Source of the DNA: Pigoraptor vietnamica
Taxonomy: Eukaryota > Opisthokonta > Filasterea
DNA: 10,579 nt
NCBI GenBank assembly: GCA_943704525.1
Contig: CALSCQ010000692.1
Span: 1-10,579 of the forward strand
Reading direction: 5' to 3'
Shown here: positions 7,818 to 10,579 of the stretch, piece after piece
Numbering within the stretch: the first letter of the stretch is position 1
How the letters are laid out: every line of letters starts with the position of its first letter
Translations under genes and position numbers: made by a program
Notes under the pieces: generated by a model
Databases searched by the model: none
The model's input: the letters and a program-made list of their open reading frames with translations, nothing else
What the model was told of the DNA's origin: nothing

Positions 7818-8117
7818 ATGTCTCAACAGAAACACGTGCGTCAGATAAAATCTGTGTCCTCAATGAAAAGTTCGGATAGAGCTAATATAAGAGACAATCC
7901 CGCGCACGACCACCGCGTCATGCAGATCATCAAAGCTGTCCAACGCAGCGCAACCCACCTCTCAAGAAAGAGCGCGGAAAGGCCCACCGATAAAAAAAAA
8001 AGAAGACACCCTGCAGCGACAGGCAGGCAAAGGGGGAGGCCGTTTAGAAACACGGCGAGGTACGCGCAAAACCAGCGGGAAATTCCGAAAAATGGAAAAT
8101 GCTCTCAGCGTAAATGA
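7818..8117 (+). CDS. Small basic ORF with AT-hook-like core, hypothetical
   Basis: An ATG-initiated 99-residue frame ending in TGA. It is rich in Lys, Arg, Ser and Gln throughout, with a basic run KKKRRH (residues of about 58-63) resembling a nuclear localisation signal and GRQRGRPFRN shortly after it. RGRP is the core of the AT-hook, a minor-groove DNA-binding motif; a single hook in a short protein is weak evidence. No acidic or hydrophobic core suggests a fold, so it would be disordered. It could also be a coding exon of a larger gene or a chance frame. Base composition is more AT-rich than the exons of the two spliced genes. Confidence 0.25.
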   Translation: MSQQKHVRQIKSVSSMKSSDRANIRDNPAHDHRVMQIIKAVQRSATHLSRKSAERPTDKKKRRHPAATGRQRGRPFRNTARYAQNQREIPKNGKCSQRK

Positions 8118-8495
8118 TTCTCCGCACGGTTTGTAAAAGCGTCAGAAGAACGAAAGTTATTAAAAAATGATTTTGTCTCATCGTCGAACACCCGCACAGA
8201 AAAGGAGCCCTTGCCGACGGCGCACTCACCTCAGAGAGACAGCAAGGGAATTGTGAGGGAGCATGTCCCGCGGTATATTTTGTTTCCGCGCGCTTCGAGT
8301 GCATGTTGGTCAGGCACACGCCACGTGGTCTGACTGATTGAAGTGTCCGAGTTCTCGTTTAAAAAGTGATGTGCACGTGACAGCAGTGTTACCGTTTCAG
8401 TCTGGGGTATATGTTGCAGGGGCTCTGTGAGTCTCTTAGTGCCCCTGTATGTTGTGAATGGCTTTGCGTCCACGCAGGGAGTGCTAATCGACGAC
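8118..8495 (+). promoter_or_regulatory. Upstream region of the CDK5RAP1-like gene
   Basis: The spacer before the proposed start codon at 8496 contains CACGTG at 8322-8327 and 8374-8379, the latter within GTGCACGTGA, plus TATA-like sequences TATATTTT at 8274 and GGTATATG at 8406. A possible small 5'-UTR intron could run from GTGAGT at about 8427 to CCACGCAG ending near 8477. The motifs are visible; their use as a promoter is inferred from position. Confidence 0.3.
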
Positions 8496-10527
8496 ATGGC
8501 GGTACGTGCATACCTGTACATATTCGCAGTTCGCATCAAATCACACGCACGCAGGCACGCACACTCACGCACACCGCACATGCACATGCACACTCAAGCA
8601 CACCGCACACGCACACGCGCACAACACCCGCACCCAGACGCTCACACGCACATGCACTCATGCCCACCGCACATACGCACACAAGCACACCGCACACGCA
8701 CACGCGCACGACACCCGCACACACAGACGCACATGCACCGCACACGCACACGCACATGCACACTCAGGCACACACACGCACACCGCCACACGCACACGCA
8801 CATGCACACTCAGGCACACACACGCACGTCGCACTTTACATACACACACACACACACACACATGCACGCACTTTTCGTGTGTATAAGGTGTGTCCTCTTG
8901 TGTTTTTCTTGCGTGGCCTACGCATGGCCACATTGCAAGAGTGAGATTCAAACCACTTCTCTTCTAGGCATGCGCGCGTCAGTCTCGCGTCCTGGTGCGA
9001 ACGCTACTTCGTCGTCCTTTTGCCCCTGCCCCCGCCGCCGGCCGCTGCTGCGTTCGTGCCTTTCATTCTGCCGGGAGAGCGGCGTGCAGTCGAGCAAAAG
9101 GCGCGCTGCCCGAGGGCGGCCCCACGCTCGAGGACTTTCTGCGGGAAGGGGCGGCGCTAAAAGTGGACAAAGGGGCCGCTGAACCCGAGTCGTTCAGCGT
9201 CGTCGACAGCCGCAATGCAACGATTCCGCACGTGCCGGCAGAGCTCGTCGCGGGGCGCGGAAGAAAAGGTTGGCGGATGGGCGTCGAACGTGTGGGGCGT
9301 GGATGTCCACGTGATGCATGAGGGACACGGTCATGTTTAGCAGTGAACTCCATCTCGACGTCGAATGCGGCCACCCTTGTTGTTGGGATGCGCGCGCGCA
9401 GGACGGTCACGCGCATTTTTTTTCTCTCTGAGCCCCCCCTTTTTTTTTGGTTTTCCGCCACGCAGTGTTTTTCGAGACGTACGGCTGCCAAATGAATGAG
9501 AACGACACAGAAATTGTGTGGGCGATCATGGAGTCGAGTGGCTTTGCGCGCACAACGGACGTGGACGAGGTGGGACTGCGCTGTTTGTTGGCGTCGCGTG
9601 TCATTTGCTCCTGCGTCGACGTTGCTCTCCCCACCCCCTTCCCCCTCAAAAATCACACACTAGCCCCTTAGTATCAATTCCCGCCCATTCTCACATTCGT
9701 CCCCCCTTTTTCCCTCCTTTTTCCTTTCACTTCGGTGGTCGCGCAGGCGGACGTCGTCCTCGTGATGACGTGCGCCATCCGCGACAATGCCGAGAAGAAA
9801 ATCTGGTCGCGCCTCGACTTTTTCCGCAGCCTCAAGCGAAAGCGCGTCAAGTCGGCGCCCCAGCTCAAGGTCGGCGTGCTGGGTGGGTGCGCGCGCTCTC
9901 CGCAAGGCAACAGAAGGGGGCAGAGGTCCTCCACCACCGCCCTCCACCATGTTTTTTTTTTTTTTTTTCTTTTTTTCCCGCCCGTGGACGCAATGTCACC
10001 TGCGCCTCTCGTTCGAAACAATTTCGAACGAGCCAATTGCAATTTCGCCTCGTTGTCCCCGCTGAGCCCCGCGTGCACTGCGCGCGCAGGCTGCATGGCA
10101 GAGCGATTAAAGACAAAGCTCCTCGAGACGGACAAGATGGTCGACGTCGTCGCCGGTCCCGACGCCTACCGCGACCTCCCGCGCCTCTTTTACGTCGCCG
10201 AGACGGGGCAAAAGGCCGGTGCGTGTTGTATTGAAGGCGCGCGGAGGTTTTCAGTTTGGGCACTATTGGGGGACAGCCTGTGCGCCCTCCTTCCGTGTCG
10301 TTGTTGCAGCTTTTGTCGGTTTATCGGCACGGAGTGAAAGTGGGAAAATGCTTCGCCGCCAACCGTTTTTCGCCTCTCTGCTGGCCACGTCTTTCGCCCT
10401 CTTTGTCTCGCCCCTGTCTCAACCACCTGTCACGACAATTTGCAGCCAATGTCCTCCTCTCCCTCGAGGAAACGTACGCCGACGTCATGCCCGTGCGTCT
10501 CAACAAGAACAGCCTCTCGGCCTACGT
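8496..10527 (+). CDS. CDK5RAP1: CDK5RAP1/MiaB-type tRNA A37 methylthiotransferase, 5' part
   Basis: The exon model is 8496-8501, 8968-9268, 9466-9569, 9747-9882, 10090-10218 and 10446 to about 10527; all joins are GT-AG and in phase, giving about 252 residues before the window ends. This family is the radical-SAM enzymes that add the 2-methylthio group to N6-isopentenyladenosine-37 of tRNAs; animal CDK5RAP1 acts on mitochondrial tRNAs. The N-terminal methylthiotransferase domain is clear: FFETYGCQMNENDTEIV (Cys110), VMTCAIRDNAEKKIW (Cys146) and VGVLGCMAERLK (Cys184) supply the three auxiliary Fe-S cysteines, followed by VAGPDAYRDLPRL and ETYADVMPVR. Residues 1-45 are rich in Arg, Ala and Ser without acids (LLRRPFAPAPA, RAFHSAG), as in a mitochondrial presequence. 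The CxxxCxxC SAM motif and TRAM domain lie beyond the right edge. The first exon (ATGGCG) is inferred because the main exon has no in-frame ATG after a stop at 8965. Family assignment is very secure; exon 1 is moderate. Confidence 0.93.
8502..8967 (+). other. Proposed intron 1 of the CDK5RAP1-like gene
   Basis: The donor is ATGGCG|GTACGTGC and the acceptor TTCTCTTCTAG|GCATGC. The join is phase 0 and yields MAACARQSRVLVRTLLRR. Most of its 466 bp is a CA-rich array. The long His/Thr-rich frames across it are translations of that array. Confidence 0.5.
8540..8866. repeat. Large imperfect (CA)n array with higher-order units
   Basis: CACA, CACG and CATG units make up over 300 bp. Longer blocks recur, such as CACACCGCACACGCACACGC (near 8599 and 8688) and ACGCACATGCACACTCAGGC (near 8749 and 8797), so the array has expanded by block duplication as well as by slippage. 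It lies within the proposed first intron of the CDK5RAP1-like gene. Confidence 0.9.
10008..10032. repeat. Perfect 11-bp inverted repeat in an intron
   Basis: CTCGTTCGAAA and its exact reverse complement TTTCGAACGAG are separated by CAA. In RNA this makes an 11-bp hairpin with a 3-nt loop. It sits in the intron at 9883-10089, 57 bp before the acceptor, close to where the branch region should be. Confidence 0.85.
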
Positions 10528-10579
10528 GTGGGTGCCCTTCGCCGTCCACTCGCGTGCGTCTTGCACTGTTCCAGATCGG

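Noticed and set aside
8044-8319. Minus-strand frame with a hydrophobic stretch near its middle
   Set aside because: It starts at a non-ATG codon, has no recognisable motif and overlaps the region upstream of the CDK5RAP1-like gene. The hydrophobic run alone is not enough.
8427-9182. Plus-strand frame rich in His, Thr and Arg
   Set aside because: Most of it translates the CA array. Its 3' part overlaps the CDK5RAP1-like exon in the wrong frame, and that exon has clear family homology downstream in its own frame.
8970-9182. ATG at 8970 as start of the CDK5RAP1-like protein
   Set aside because: It is out of frame with the methylthiotransferase sequence, and I found no splice pair that would bring it into frame.
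1-10579. tRNA, rRNA, transposase or reverse-transcriptase genes
   Set aside because: I looked for cloverleaf-type segments, conserved rRNA blocks and the usual catalytic motifs by eye and saw none.

Overview
The window is eukaryotic nuclear DNA. Both recognisable genes are cut by spliceosomal GT-AG introns of about 80-670 bp, many with GTGAGT, GTGGGT or GTGCGT donors. Exons are GC-rich, and introns and spacers hold (GA)n, (CA)n, poly-T and poly-G tracts. A GC-rich, intron-rich unicellular eukaryote such as an Acanthamoeba-like protist fits, but nothing seen here fixes the taxon.

Layout. Positions 52-3890, minus strand: a nine-exon gene, 5' end complete and 3' end beyond the left edge, encoding at least 595 residues of a protein I do not recognise. 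It starts with a short basic leader (KRPR) and carries an acidic AMEVD repeat. Its probable promoter, at about 3891-4300, has an E2F-type site, six CACGTG boxes and four phased GTAAC motifs. Positions 4300-6595 are mostly non-coding, with CA tracts, a 19-bp tandem duplication, a weak exon-like segment and a degenerate four-copy repeat. Positions 6596-7453, minus strand: an uninterrupted 285-codon ATG frame with a C2H2-like zinc-finger pattern near each end and a 29-bp, seven-copy minisatellite between them. Positions 7818-8117, plus strand: a small, very basic ATG frame with an AT-hook-like RGRP core. Positions 8496-10527, plus strand: the first six exons of a CDK5RAP1/MiaB-type tRNA methylthiotransferase with a predicted mitochondrial presequence. 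The gene leaves the window just before its radical-SAM cysteine cluster.

How the genes relate. The two spliced genes are transcribed away from each other across about 4.6 kb, so this is not an operon. Their upstream regions share the 10-mer GTGCACGTGA, which hints at a common bHLH-type regulator, but nothing ties the two proteins to one pathway. The exon models were assembled by eye from reading frame, splice signals and phase agreement. All nine minus-strand exons and all six plus-strand exons join in phase.
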